Positions 1 through 7,754 of a DNA stretch of 36,273 bases are shown piece after piece. The notes under the pieces were generated by a model. It did no database searches and was not told the DNA's origin. It saw only the letters and a list, made by a program, of their open reading frames with translations. The DNA lies in the NCBI GenBank assembly GCA_015231515.1, contig JADGBM010000021.1, positions 1 to 36,273 on the forward strand, given 5' to 3'. The position numbers and the translations under genes were made by a program. The first letter of the stretch is position 1. Every line of letters begins with the position of its first letter. The stretch comes from Desulfobulbaceae bacterium. Lineage in GTDB: Bacteria > Desulfobacterota > Desulfobulbia > Desulfobulbales > VMSU01.

Positions 1-400
1 CGGTGGTCTGAATGGCGATAAAATAGAGTTGATCATTAAGGATTCCGGCGGAAGTCCGGAAAAGGCGATCTCCTTTGCCAAGCAGCTTATCGAAGAAGAA
101 CAAGTGTTTGCAATCTTAGGGCCTTCCGAAGCGGGTATTATGACATCCGTGCGCTATGTCGCTATTGTTGCGGTTGGTGGAATGGCGAGTATCTGGGGAA
201 GCCTGCTGATGGGTTTTGCTCTTAACTTTATGAGCTTACGAGGCATGTTTGGTTCCTATGATGATTTGGTTTTTGGTGCCATCTTAATTGGTATCATGCT
301 TTTTGCACCGGAAGGTATTTTGCGTGTTCATCTCTGGAAAAACCTGCGCTTAATTTTTTCAACAAAAAAACAGTCTGCTGAAAGTAAGGAGGTGCGCTAG
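1..400 (+). pseudogene. LivK-LivM chimeric fragment of a branched-chain amino acid ABC transporter
   Basis: The reading frame is open to the left edge (frame from base 2), so the true start lies outside the window. The first 40 or so residues read like the N-terminal lobe of a LivK periplasmic binding protein, with GGLNGDKIELIIKDSGG and then FAILGPS. From about base 149 the frame continues as the C-terminal end of a LivM inner-membrane permease, with VRYVAIVAVGGMASIWGSLL and later FAPEGILR. The usual operon order is livK-livH-livM-livG-livF, so the join is what an in-frame deletion would leave after removing most of livK, all of livH and most of livM. The product should be inactive in transport. 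The stop codon overlaps the livG GTG by one base, as an intact livM would. An assembly misjoin is the main alternative. Confidence 0.75.
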
Positions 401-1167
401 TGGCATCCCTTCTTGAGGTCAAATCAGTTAACAAGTCATTTGGCGGTTTGCAGGCAGTTAGTGATGTTTCCTTTGCCGTGAATGAAGGAACCATTAAAGC
501 CGTTATCGGGCCGAATGGCGCAGGGAAAACAACGTTATTTAATCTTATCAGCGGCTCATTGCTGGCTGACACTGGTAAGGTGATTTTTAAAGATAAGCAA
601 ATACAGGGACTGCCGCCTTACAAAATAGCAACTCGGGGCATCTCCCGCACATTTCAAAATATCAAAATGTTCGCCGGCATGACGGCCTTGGAAAATGTCA
701 TGGTCGGCAGACATACCCGGAGTAGGGCAGGATTTTGGGCTGGAATGTTAAGTTTGCCGGGGACATGGAGTGAAGAGCGGCATATACGGGAAAAATCATT
801 TGAACTCCTTGAACTGTTGGAAATTGCAGATTTTGCCGACACTGAGGCCACCAGCCTGGCCTTTGGTCAACAACGTGCTGTTGAGCTTGCCAGGGCCCTT
901 GCCTCTGAACCATCTCTTCTACTGCTCGATGAACCGGCCGCAGGCTTGAATATTTACGAAACAGCTGAACTTGCCCGCTTGATTACCAAGATCCGTGATT
1001 ATGGAATAACAATTCTGCTTGTTGAACATGATATGTCTCTTGTCATGGATATTTCAGATGAAATTGTTGTCTTAAGCTTTGGTCAGAAATTAGTAGAGGA
1101 CGTTCCTCAAAAAATTCAGACCAATAAGGAAGTTATCCAGATCTATCTCGGGGATGACGATGCTTAA
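400..1167 (+). CDS. livG: LivG-type branched-chain amino acid ABC transporter ATP-binding protein
   Basis: This 255-residue cytoplasmic ATPase energises a LivHM-type permease. It has a Walker A motif GPNGAGKTT near residue 37, a signature LAFGQQRAVELARAL near residue 155, Walker B LLLLDEPAAGLN, and the H-loop in LLVEHDMSLV. The insert between Walker A and the signature, with SRTFQNIKMF, is typical of LivG. The start is a GTG overlapping the preceding stop (TAGTG), with AAGGAGG at 386-392. It overlaps livF by 14 bases, so the two are translationally coupled. The gene looks intact, although its permease partner upstream is reduced to a chimeric fragment; it may serve another permease or be decaying. 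Confidence 0.93.
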   Translation: MASLLEVKSVNKSFGGLQAVSDVSFAVNEGTIKAVIGPNGAGKTTLFNLISGSLLADTGKVIFKDKQIQGLPPYKIATRGISRTFQNIKMFAGMTALENVMVGRHTRSRAGFWAGMLSLPGTWSEERHIREKSFELLELLEIADFADTEATSLAFGQQRAVELARALASEPSLLLLDEPAAGLNIYETAELARLITKIRDYGITILLVEHDMSLVMDISDEIVVLSFGQKLVEDVPQKIQTNKEVIQIYLGDDDA

Positions 1168-1879
1168 AATTAGAAATCTTGAGTCGGGATACGGCAAGCT
1201 TAAAGTCCTTCGGCGCATTTCAATGCATGTGGCTAAAGGGGAAATTGTTTCCCTTATAGGTGCCAATGGGGCAGGTAAAACAACCTTGCTCCGCACCATA
1301 ACCGGCTTGATTCGGGCAACTGGCGGGGAAATATTTCTTCAGGAAAAGCCAATCGTCAAGGTCAGACCAGAAAAAATTGTGGCGGCAGGTTGCTCTCTGG
1401 TGCCTGAGGGACGGCAGGTTTTTGCTGCAATGACGGTTAAGGAAAATCTAATCTTAGGTGGTTATGTCCAGTACAAGAAAGACAGGCGGCAAGCCATGGC
1501 TGAACTAGACAGGATTTATGAGCTTTTTCCTGTTTTGAAAGACCGAGAATCACAGCTTGCTGGCACCTTGTCAGGAGGTGAGCAGCAGATGCTTGCCATT
1601 GGACGAGCCTTAATGGCAAAACCTGAGTTGATAATGATGGATGAGCCTTCTACCGGCCTTGCTCCGCTTATCGTAAAAAATATTTTTGGGATTATTAAAA
1701 AGATAAAAGAGTCAGGAAATACTGTCCTGCTCATTGAACAGAATGCTAAGGCAGCTCTGGCCGTTGCAGATCGGGGCTATGTGCTGGAAACTGGCAAAAT
1801 TATTGTTCAAGGGCCTGCGCAGGATTTGTTGTTAAATAAAGATGTTCAGCGTGCCTATCTTGGCAGGGATGTTGACTAG
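1154..1879 (+). CDS. livF: LivF-type branched-chain amino acid ABC transporter ATP-binding protein
   Basis: This is the second ATPase of the Liv pair, 241 residues, the usual LivF length. Walker A is GANGAGKTT near residue 36. The LivF hallmark VPEGRQVFAAMTV follows, then signature LSGGEQQMLAIGRAL and Walker B LIMMDEPSTGLAP. The start at 1154 overlaps the end of livG. An ATG two codons in (1160, MLKIRNL) is an equally good start and matches the family N-terminus better. A gap of 105 bases separates it from the CoA ligase, in the same direction. Both ATPases are intact while the membrane and binding-protein genes are collapsed. Confidence 0.93.
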   Translation: MTMLKIRNLESGYGKLKVLRRISMHVAKGEIVSLIGANGAGKTTLLRTITGLIRATGGEIFLQEKPIVKVRPEKIVAAGCSLVPEGRQVFAAMTVKENLILGGYVQYKKDRRQAMAELDRIYELFPVLKDRESQLAGTLSGGEQQMLAIGRALMAKPELIMMDEPSTGLAPLIVKNIFGIIKKIKESGNTVLLIEQNAKAALAVADRGYVLETGKIIVQGPAQDLLLNKDVQRAYLGRDVD

Positions 1880-1984
1880 CTGGAGTCTGATGGTCCCAAG
1901 CATGCTGAGTATGCGGCCTGTTTGTTAGCGTAGAGTAAATAGTTGACAGTTTATAAAAAGTTATAAATTACCGGAGGGAATATC

Positions 1985-3286
1985 ATGTACTGGGAACAAG
2001 AAAGCGAGTGCATGCCTAGAGAGGATCTTGAGCAACTGCAACTGGAGCGGTTACAGGCGACCCTTTTTCGTGTTGCGACCCACGTGCCTTTTTACCGGCA
2101 GAAATTTAAAGAGTTGAATGTCGATCCGGACGGATTTGCCTCTCTTGAAGATCTTCGCAAACTCCCCTTTACCACGAAACAGGATCTGCGCGATAATTAT
2201 CCCTATGGCCTTTTCGCTGTACCACTCAGAGATGTTGTCAGAGTGCACTCTTCTTCTGGTACAACAGGGCAGGCAACGGTTGTTGGCTATACTCAAAATG
2301 ATATTAAGACCTGGGCAAATCTTTGCGGTCGTGTATTGACTGGTGCTGGTGTCAGTCAGGATGATGTTGTCCAGATTGCCTTCGGCTATGGACTTTTTAC
2401 TGGTGGCTTCGGGTTGCATTATGGTGCAGAACGAATAGGTGCCTCTGTTATTCCTATTTCAAGTGGAAACACCAAACGCCAGTTGCAGATCATGCAGGAT
2501 TTTAAAACCACAGCGCTGGTTTGCACTCCAAGTTATGCCTTGTTGCTGGCGGATGCTATGGTGGAGCAGGGTATTGAGGTAAACGCTCTACCCCTGAGAT
2601 ATGGCCTGTTTGGAGGAGAGCCCTGGTCTGAGGCCATGCGTCGAGAGATTCAGGATAAACTGCATGTGATCGCCACAGATAACTATGGCCTGTCCGAAAT
2701 TATGGGTCCTGGGGTTGCTGGCGAATGTCAGGAGTGTAACGGTTTGCACATTAATGAAGATCATTTTCTGGCTGAAATTGTTGACCCTGAAACCTTTGAG
2801 CCAATGCCTCCTGGAGAGGTGGGTGAGCTGGTAATAACAACATTGACCAAAGAGGCATTTCCTGTCATTCGGTATCGAACCCGCGATTTAACCAAATTGA
2901 TGCTGGAGCCTTGTCCATTTGGCAGAACATTGCTGCGAATGCATCGTGTGTTCGGTCGTACCGATGATATGCTGATTATTAAAGGCGTCAATGTCTTTCC
3001 ATCTCAAATTGAATCAGTGTTGTTTGAAGTAGAGGGAACGGAGCCTCATTATCAGATTGTAGTGGAACGTGAAGGGCGTCTCGATAAGACAACGGTTATG
3101 GTAGAGGTTGTTGAGTCGATTTTCTTTGACCAGATGAAAAAGCAGGGCGAGCTTATTGCTACGATAAAAAAACGTTTAGCCACTGAACTTGGTATTGGGG
3201 TTGAGGTTAAACTTGTAGAAGAGAAAAGTCTGGAGCGTTTTGAAGGAAAAGCGAGTCGAGTGATTGATAAACGACGGCTTACTTAG
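1985..3286 (+). CDS. paaK: Phenylacetate-CoA ligase (adenylate-forming enzyme)
   Basis: This 433-residue cytoplasmic enzyme of the PaaK family activates aryl acetates such as phenylacetate to the CoA thioester using ATP. The P-loop-like motif [15 protein letters not shown] lies near residues 89-103. [11 protein letters not shown] and [11 protein letters not shown] follow, then the RYRTRDLT hinge region. The C-terminal AMP-binding domain has [20 protein letters not shown]. The length matches the family. CCGGAGGG precedes the ATG. In anaerobic Desulfobacterota, PaaK next to LivGF usually handles acids made from aromatic amino acids; that substrate is inferred here. A possible weak promoter (TTGACA at 1943, TAAATT at 1964, 15-base spacer) lies just upstream. 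Its 3' end overlaps the convergent next gene by 8 bases. Confidence 0.92.
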   Translation: MYWEQESECMPREDLEQLQLERLQATLFRVATHVPFYRQKFKELNVDPDGFASLEDLRKLPFTTKQDLRDNYPYGLFAVPLRDVVRVHSSSGTTGQATVVGYTQNDIKTWANLCGRVLTGAGVSQDDVVQIAFGYGLFTGGFGLHYGAERIGASVIPISSGNTKRQLQIMQDFKTTALVCTPSYALLLADAMVEQGIEVNALPLRYGLFGGEPWSEAMRREIQDKLHVIATDNYGLSEIMGPGVAGECQECNGLHINEDHFLAEIVDPETFEPMPPGEVGELVITTLTKEAFPVIRYRTRDLTKLMLEPCPFGRTLLRMHRVFGRTDDMLIIKGVNVFPSQIESVLFEVEGTEPHYQIVVEREGRLDKTTVMVEVVESIFFDQMKKQGELIATIKKRLATELGIGVEVKLVEEKSLERFEGKASRVIDKRRLT

Positions 3287-3650
3287 ATTTGTTGAACTCA
3301 TTGAGTAGTATTTCCTGACCGGCTTTATTGATTTTCCCCATTTTTACGAGGATGTCTCCGAGCCGTGAGCGGTTATTTTTCTGAATTTCTAAAAGCGTTT
3401 CAACGTCTGCTTCGGCAAGGTAGCCAAGCTCGATGGCGATAACCCCAAACAGTTTTTTGTTGTCAACCTGAGTATTTAAAATACTGAAGACCTGCTTTAC
3501 TGTGAGCATTTTCTCTTTTAGGGCTATCTGACCGATTGGGACAATATGTTCTCGCTGCTGATTTAAGGCATCGAGAATTGCATGCTCGTCAACAACTCCC
3601 TTTCTTACAAGAAATTCTCCAAATAAAAGGTCACTTGATATTTTTGTCAT
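3279..3650 (-). CDS. Stand-alone four-repeat MshEN/GspE-N-like protein, possible c-di-GMP receptor
   Basis: The 123-residue protein has no ATPase domain, unlike the GspE, PilB and MshE proteins that carry this N-terminal module. It is built almost entirely from four repeats, each a [x][F/I/L]G, then a hydrophobic pair, then G, then L..L..Q pattern. The conserved glycines fall at residues 11, 40, 69 and 98, an exact 29-residue period. Only the last repeat ([12 protein letters not shown]) keeps the full RLG start of the MshEN c-di-GMP motif; the others have LFG, PIG and LFG. It has no signal peptide or membrane segment. The start ATG is preceded by AAGAGG. It is divergent from a diguanylate cyclase 128 bases away, which suggests but does not prove c-di-GMP binding. 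Confidence 0.75.
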   Translation of the reverse strand: MTKISSDLLFGEFLVRKGVVDEHAILDALNQQREHIVPIGQIALKEKMLTVKQVFSILNTQVDNKKLFGVIAIELGYLAEADVETLLEIQKNNRSRLGDILVKMGKINKAGQEILLNEFNKSK

Positions 3651-3778
3651 TGCGCTTGAGCCTCTTAAGGTTTTGTTTTAATATATTGAGTTTCGTAAAA
3701 TCTAAATTGCAAGTCAAGAATTTTGTAAATTTTTTTTTATCGGTTTACTCTTTTGCTGGCATGTTATAAGGTTTAAGC

Positions 3779-5179
3779 ATGGATAGTAAAAAAAAATACC
3801 AGGCCATAGTAGTTGAAAGTGGTAATGCACTGAGCCAAATTTTTTACGGCTTTTTTGAACTGTTGGGTTTTGGTGCAACCTCATTTCAGTCTACCCAAGA
3901 GGCTGTTGATCACTTTGACCAATACGCACCCCGTCTGATTGTTATCGGATCGTCTGTTCCTGCAGATAAATCGTCTCAATTCATAAAAAACATTAGAGCA
4001 AAAAACGATGGTATGTATGTGACCATTGTCAAGATTGCGCCCCAAGCGTCTCTTGACGGTCTACAATTAATTGTAGACGCTGGTCTTGACTCGTTTTGGG
4101 TTGAAGATAGCGGGCAGGATCATTTTGAGCTTTGGCTTTCTACGCTGGCAAAAGGTTTACTTGAGACTCTTCAGCGAGAAGAAATTGATAAGAAAATTTC
4201 GCACTACAAAGATGAACAGGAAGATTTTAATGACCAGTTGGAGGCTGCTATTACCAGAGCCAATGATATGACCCGCGAGGCGGAGCAGTCCTATATTGAA
4301 ATTAATCAGATTTTTAAAACAATTGCAGGCGGAATTATTGTTGTTGATGTCAACTGCAAACTGCTGCGCTGCAATGATAATTTCCTGGCGATGGTTGATA
4401 AGACGAGGGATCAGGCAATTGGCTCAAAATGTTATGAAACTTTTCGTAATAGTTTATGCCGTTCGACTCAATGCCCATTGAAGGTCATAAAGAAAGGTGA
4501 AAATCGTGTCGAAAATGATATTGATCATAGATTGCCTGACGGCACCACAGTTCATTATCATATTATTTCTACGCCGTTTCGTGGCCCTGTAGGTGAGCTA
4601 ATTGGTGTTGTGGAGCATATCACCGATGTTACTGCCCGTGTGGTGGCAGAGCAGGCACTTAAGGAGAGTGAGAGGCGTTATAAAGAGCTTAGTATAATCG
4701 ATGCCTTAACTCAGCTTTTCAATAAACGTTATTTTAGCGAACATTTAACGAAGGAGATCCAGAGGTCGCAACGGCATGGGCACCCACTTTCTCTTATGCT
4801 CATGGATATTGATAACTTTAAGCACCATAATGATACCTATGGTCATGCCGATGGAGACAGTGTTCTTGAAAAACTAGGTGCAGTTATCCGAGCTTCTGTA
4901 CGAGGCACTGATGTGGCCTGTCGATATGGTGGTGAGGAGTTCACTGTTATTCTTCCTGAAACGTCGGGTGAAAATGCCGTTGTTGTTGCTGAACGGATCA
5001 GGGAGAGTTTTGCAGCAATAGAGTTTAAGCCGACACCTGACGTAGTTGTCCATAAAACTATCAGCATTGGTGTCGCCGAATTTCAGGCGGATGACGATGA
5101 AAGATCATTTCTTGAACGTACCGACCAGAATATGTATAAGGCAAAAAACTCCGGCAAAAACAGATATGTTTATGAATAA
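3779..5179 (+). CDS. Diguanylate cyclase with pseudo-receiver, PAS and GGDEF domains
   Basis: This 466-residue soluble signalling protein should make c-di-GMP from two GTP. Residues 1-125 resemble a response-regulator receiver, but the phosphoacceptor aspartate position at the end of strand 3 (LIVIG, residue 57) is glycine. Residues about 135-175 are a polar, probably coiled-coil linker. Residues about 175-290 form a PAS domain with a cysteine cluster (CYETF, CRSTQCP) that could bind metal or sense redox. The GGDEF domain follows: DALTQLFNKRYF, MDIDNFKHHND, and active site GGEEF at 384-388. An RxxD inhibitory I-site (RGTD, 375-378) lies five residues before it, so product feedback is expected. 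A perfect 20-base palindrome lies inside the gene at 4059-4078. Confidence 0.9.
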   Translation: MDSKKKYQAIVVESGNALSQIFYGFFELLGFGATSFQSTQEAVDHFDQYAPRLIVIGSSVPADKSSQFIKNIRAKNDGMYVTIVKIAPQASLDGLQLIVDAGLDSFWVEDSGQDHFELWLSTLAKGLLETLQREEIDKKISHYKDEQEDFNDQLEAAITRANDMTREAEQSYIEINQIFKTIAGGIIVVDVNCKLLRCNDNFLAMVDKTRDQAIGSKCYETFRNSLCRSTQCPLKVIKKGENRVENDIDHRLPDGTTVHYHIISTPFRGPVGELIGVVEHITDVTARVVAEQALKESERRYKELSIIDALTQLFNKRYFSEHLTKEIQRSQRHGHPLSLMLMDIDNFKHHNDTYGHADGDSVLEKLGAVIRASVRGTDVACRYGGEEFTVILPETSGENAVVVAERIRESFAAIEFKPTPDVVVHKTISIGVAEFQADDDERSFLERTDQNMYKAKNSGKNRYVYE

Positions 5180-5186
5180 TGACAAA

Positions 5187-5275
5187 CTCGCAAAAAGTAA
5201 AAAAAGGTTCAGCGCCACTCAATGAAATCAACTAGTTACAGAGCGAGCCGGGGATGTCGAGCGGCTTTTTGCGAG
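5187..5275. repeat. Intergenic inverted-repeat element with 11-bp perfect arms
   Basis: CTCGCAAAAAG at 5187-5197 is matched by its exact reverse complement at 5265-5275, enclosing 67 bases. The right arm also contains GCCG...CGGC followed by TTTTT (5247-5270), which could act as a weak terminator for the diguanylate cyclase gene. The layout, short arms at the edges of a non-coding spacer, resembles small dispersed intergenic repeats common in Desulfobacterota. No second copy was seen in this window. Confidence 0.55.
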
Positions 5276-5303
5276 ACCATCAATAATGCAAGGTAGTTAG
5301 ACG

Positions 5304-6185
5304 ATGGAACTCTATCAACTACGTACATTTGTAGCAGTAGCCAACGAATCTCTTTCCTCCTCCGAGTCTGAACGCCTTAATGCCTGTCATCCGAGTGTGA
5401 TCTCCCATATCAATGCCCTTGAGAAAGAGCTTGGTGTTGCGCTTTTTTCCCGAAAAGATACTGGTTTGGAAGTTTCCGCAGATGGTATCGTTTTGATGGC
5501 CGAAGCGCAAAATGTGCTTGCTGAAGCTGATTGCTTCATGCGCAAAGCAAGATCGTTGCATGCCGAGGTATCTGGGGCAATTAAACTGGGTATAATTGCT
5601 GAGGCCCAGTTGTTTGCAACCCAAGATTTAGTTGAACATATCAAACTCAGTCACCCGCATCTAGAGATGATTTTTGAGCGTGGTACGTCGGAACAGATTT
5701 TAGGTGAAATCTGTTCCGGAGGTCTAGCTGGTGGCTATGTTGTGGGTCAAAATCTCAGTCCTGAAGAGCTTGTTTTTTTGAAGATTGTACAACAGAAACT
5801 TGTTGTAGTTGGTCCCAGGCAATGGCAGGATGAAGTTGACTTGGCTGACTGGCCCCAACTGGCAGCCTTGCCCTGGATCTGGAGTTCCCATGACAGCCCC
5901 AGGCGGAGTTTGCTTGAAGAGGCGTTTTCAGACAGAGAGCTTATTGCAACGGCCGCCGCCTATGTGGAGGATGAGGATGCGATGAAGGCTCATGTAATTG
6001 CTGGCGCGGGTATGAGCCTTTTGCCTGAAAGTGAAGCCCTGACCGCGGTTGAAGCCGGCGATCTTTGTATTTGGCACAAAGAAGCGTTTTATGTTGATCT
6101 GTTTTTTGCCTATGTAAAGGGTGGAGAGGGAGACCCACTTTTAGAGGCAGTTCTGGACGCCATCAAAGAGGTTAGGGACTTCTGA
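5304..6185 (+). CDS. LysR-family transcriptional regulator
   Basis: This 293-residue regulator is the usual LysR length. The N-terminal winged helix-turn-helix opens MELYQLRTFVAVANE and includes HPSVISHINALEKELGVALFSR. The effector-binding domain follows from about residue 90, starting GAIKLGIIAEAQLF. The ligand is not recognisable. The start is supported by AAGG at 5290-5293. The stop is 12 bases before the AEC permease gene in the same direction, so the two are probably cotranscribed and the regulator may control that permease. The helix-turn-helix has SSSESERLNACHPSVISH, where most LysR proteins have a slightly different turn. A 12-bp perfect hairpin (5689-5718) sits inside the coding region. 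Confidence 0.9.
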   Translation: MELYQLRTFVAVANESLSSSESERLNACHPSVISHINALEKELGVALFSRKDTGLEVSADGIVLMAEAQNVLAEADCFMRKARSLHAEVSGAIKLGIIAEAQLFATQDLVEHIKLSHPHLEMIFERGTSEQILGEICSGGLAGGYVVGQNLSPEELVFLKIVQQKLVVVGPRQWQDEVDLADWPQLAALPWIWSSHDSPRRSLLEEAFSDRELIATAAAYVEDEDAMKAHVIAGAGMSLLPESEALTAVEAGDLCIWHKEAFYVDLFFAYVKGGEGDPLLEAVLDAIKEVRDF

Positions 6186-6197
6186 AACAGAGTTAGA

Positions 6198-7106
6198 ATG
6201 GAAAATTTCGTAATCATAATCTCCTATCTACTGATTGGTATGGCCTTGCGCCATGTCCCGAAATTCCCAAAAGAAACATCCGCCGTTTTTAATCTGTATG
6301 TAATTTATGTCTGTCTGCCAGCGTTAACGTTCTTAAAAATTCCAGAACTCGAGCTTTCCAGCCAACTGTTAGTTCCCGTGCTCATGCCTTGGGGGATGCT
6401 GCTTTTTTCAGCATGTATCATCTGGGCTTTTTCTATTTATCTTAAGTGGGACAAAGGCACAACCGGCGCGCTGATGTTGCTCATACCTATGGGAAACACC
6501 TCATTCCTGGGTATTCCCATGGTTCGAGCCTTCTTTGGTGATGCCGGGGTCTCCTTTGCAGTGCTCTACGATCAATTAGGTTCTTTTCTGGCACTGTCAA
6601 CCTATGGCACTATTGTTCTGGCCTATTATAGTGGAACTGGAAAGGTTTCTGCCCGCGAGATAGCTGTCAGAATCTGTACATTTCCGCCTTTTATTGCACT
6701 GATGCTGGCGCTGGTTTTTAGGTCAGTCGCAATTCCACGACCCGTTTCATTGCTGCTGGAATCTCTGGCCGCGACGCTTGTACCTGTTGTGATGATAGCT
6801 GTGGGCTTTCAGTTACGACTAAAATTAAGTCCTGAGGTGTGGAAACCACTTGGTGTTGGCCTTGGTGTTAAACTTGTGGTTGCTCCGGTGGCAGCTCTGG
6901 GAGTTTGCTACGTACTGGGACTAAACAGTCTGGCCGCCAAGGTTTCTGTTCTGGAGGCTGGAATGCCACCAATGATTTCAGCCGGTGCTGTTGCCATAAT
7001 GGCAGGACTCTCACCATCATTAACTGCTGCGTTAGTCGGCTTTGGGATCGTGTTTTCGTTTGTATCGCTTCCTATTCTGCAAAGTTTACTTGCTGTGCTC
7101 GGCTAA
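6198..7106 (+). CDS. AEC (auxin efflux carrier) family permease
   Basis: This 302-residue inner-membrane protein has about ten hydrophobic segments arranged as two five-helix halves, as in AEC/MdcF-type transporters. Family features are the N-terminal LLIGMALRHVPKFPKETSA, the half-ending MGNTSFLGIPM, and the C-terminal EAGMPPMISAGAVAIMAGL. Bacterial members move carboxylates such as malonate or malate, or other organic anions. The substrate cannot be read from this sequence. It lies 12 bases downstream of the LysR gene, suggesting a regulator-transporter pair. No strong terminator was seen after it. Confidence 0.88.
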   Translation: MENFVIIISYLLIGMALRHVPKFPKETSAVFNLYVIYVCLPALTFLKIPELELSSQLLVPVLMPWGMLLFSACIIWAFSIYLKWDKGTTGALMLLIPMGNTSFLGIPMVRAFFGDAGVSFAVLYDQLGSFLALSTYGTIVLAYYSGTGKVSAREIAVRICTFPPFIALMLALVFRSVAIPRPVSLLLESLAATLVPVVMIAVGFQLRLKLSPEVWKPLGVGLGVKLVVAPVAALGVCYVLGLNSLAAKVSVLEAGMPPMISAGAVAIMAGLSPSLTAALVGFGIVFSFVSLPILQSLLAVLG

Positions 7107-7267
7107 TAGCGCAGTTGTGATTTTGTTGCTCTGGTATCGCCGTACCTGCGTCCATTCAGCTGGAACGGTCAGCTGCCAAAAAAATAAAATAAAAATTCTG
7201 TTTGCAGTAAATGCAAAGCAGTATTAGAAAGATGACAAATTTAATTAAAACCTGTTGGAGAAAAATA

Positions 7268-7582
7268 ATGTCCGAATTTGTAAATGTAACAGTCGTAAAA
7301 GCTGTTAACTCCTACTTCGATGGTAAAGTGACCAGCCGCACGGTCATCTTTGCTGATGGCAGCAAGAAAACCCTGGGGGTGATGCTTCCTGGAGAGTACG
7401 AGTTTAACACCGACTCTAAAGAGATTATGGAGATCATGAGCGGCGAGTTGACAGTACTGATTTCTGATGAGAACGATTGGCAGGAAATCCGGGGCGGTCA
7501 GTCTTTTGAAGTGCCGGCGAAGTCAAAATTTAAGCTCAAAATTAGAACTCTTACCGACTACTGCTGCTCTTTTGTTGCTTAG
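7268..7582 (+). CDS. ppnP: Pyrimidine/purine nucleoside phosphorylase (PpnP/YaiE family)
   Basis: This 104-residue single-domain cupin protein belongs to the PpnP family, which phosphorolyses several nucleosides to base and ribose-1-phosphate for salvage. The pattern is clear: NSYFDGKVTSRTVIFADGSKK early, LGVMLPGEYEF, then EIMSGELTV and a C-terminal GGQSFEVPAKSKFKLK with DYCCSF. The ATG at 7268 is chosen because GGAG lies 7 bases upstream and the family begins here; the frame could extend upstream to 7211 but those residues do not match the family. It is a single gene closed by a strong terminator at 7591. Confidence 0.92.
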   Translation: MSEFVNVTVVKAVNSYFDGKVTSRTVIFADGSKKTLGVMLPGEYEFNTDSKEIMEIMSGELTVLISDENDWQEIRGGQSFEVPAKSKFKLKIRTLTDYCCSFVA

Positions 7583-7590
7583 CAGTTGCA

Positions 7591-7614
7591 TCCCGGTCTG
7601 ACCGGGAGTTTTTT
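7591..7614 (+). terminator. Rho-independent terminator after ppnP
   Basis: A 7-bp GC-rich stem TCCCGGT (7591-7597) pairs with ACCGGGA (7601-7607) around a 3-base CTG loop and is followed by GTTTTTTG. It starts 8 bases after the ppnP stop codon. Confidence 0.9.
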
Positions 7615-7616
7615 GC

Positions 7617-7720
7617 TTAGGAGCCGTCAAAAAACAACATGGCTATTTATGATGCATTTCCTCACGGCCCCTTATGCCGTTCAGGAACTAAAAAAATCCA
7701 AGTTATTTTTGTACGACGGC
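7617..7720 (+). repeat. Dispersed palindromic repeat, copy A
   Basis: This non-coding segment between ppnP and the TPR-methyltransferase holds two pieces that recur in the window. TTAGGAGCC and GCCGTCAAAAAA at its left end recur at 13231-13259. Its right end, AAAAAATCCAAGTTATTTT followed by ACGACGGC (7691-7720), matches the reverse complement of 14632-14660 with few differences. Inner ACGGC/GCCGT (7664-7680) can also form a hairpin. No coding content was recognised. Confidence 0.6.
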
Positions 7721-7754
7721 TAACGTACAATAAAAAGTTTTATGAGTTGAAACG

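Noticed and set aside
2918-2934. Sigma-54-like sequence TTTGGCAGAACATTGCT inside paaK
   Set aside because: The GG to GC spacing is nine rather than ten bases and it lies in the middle of a coding region.
5247-5270. GCCG/CGGC plus T5 as a firm terminator for the diguanylate cyclase gene
   Set aside because: The stem is only four base pairs with an 11-base loop, so it is mentioned only as part of the inverted-repeat element.
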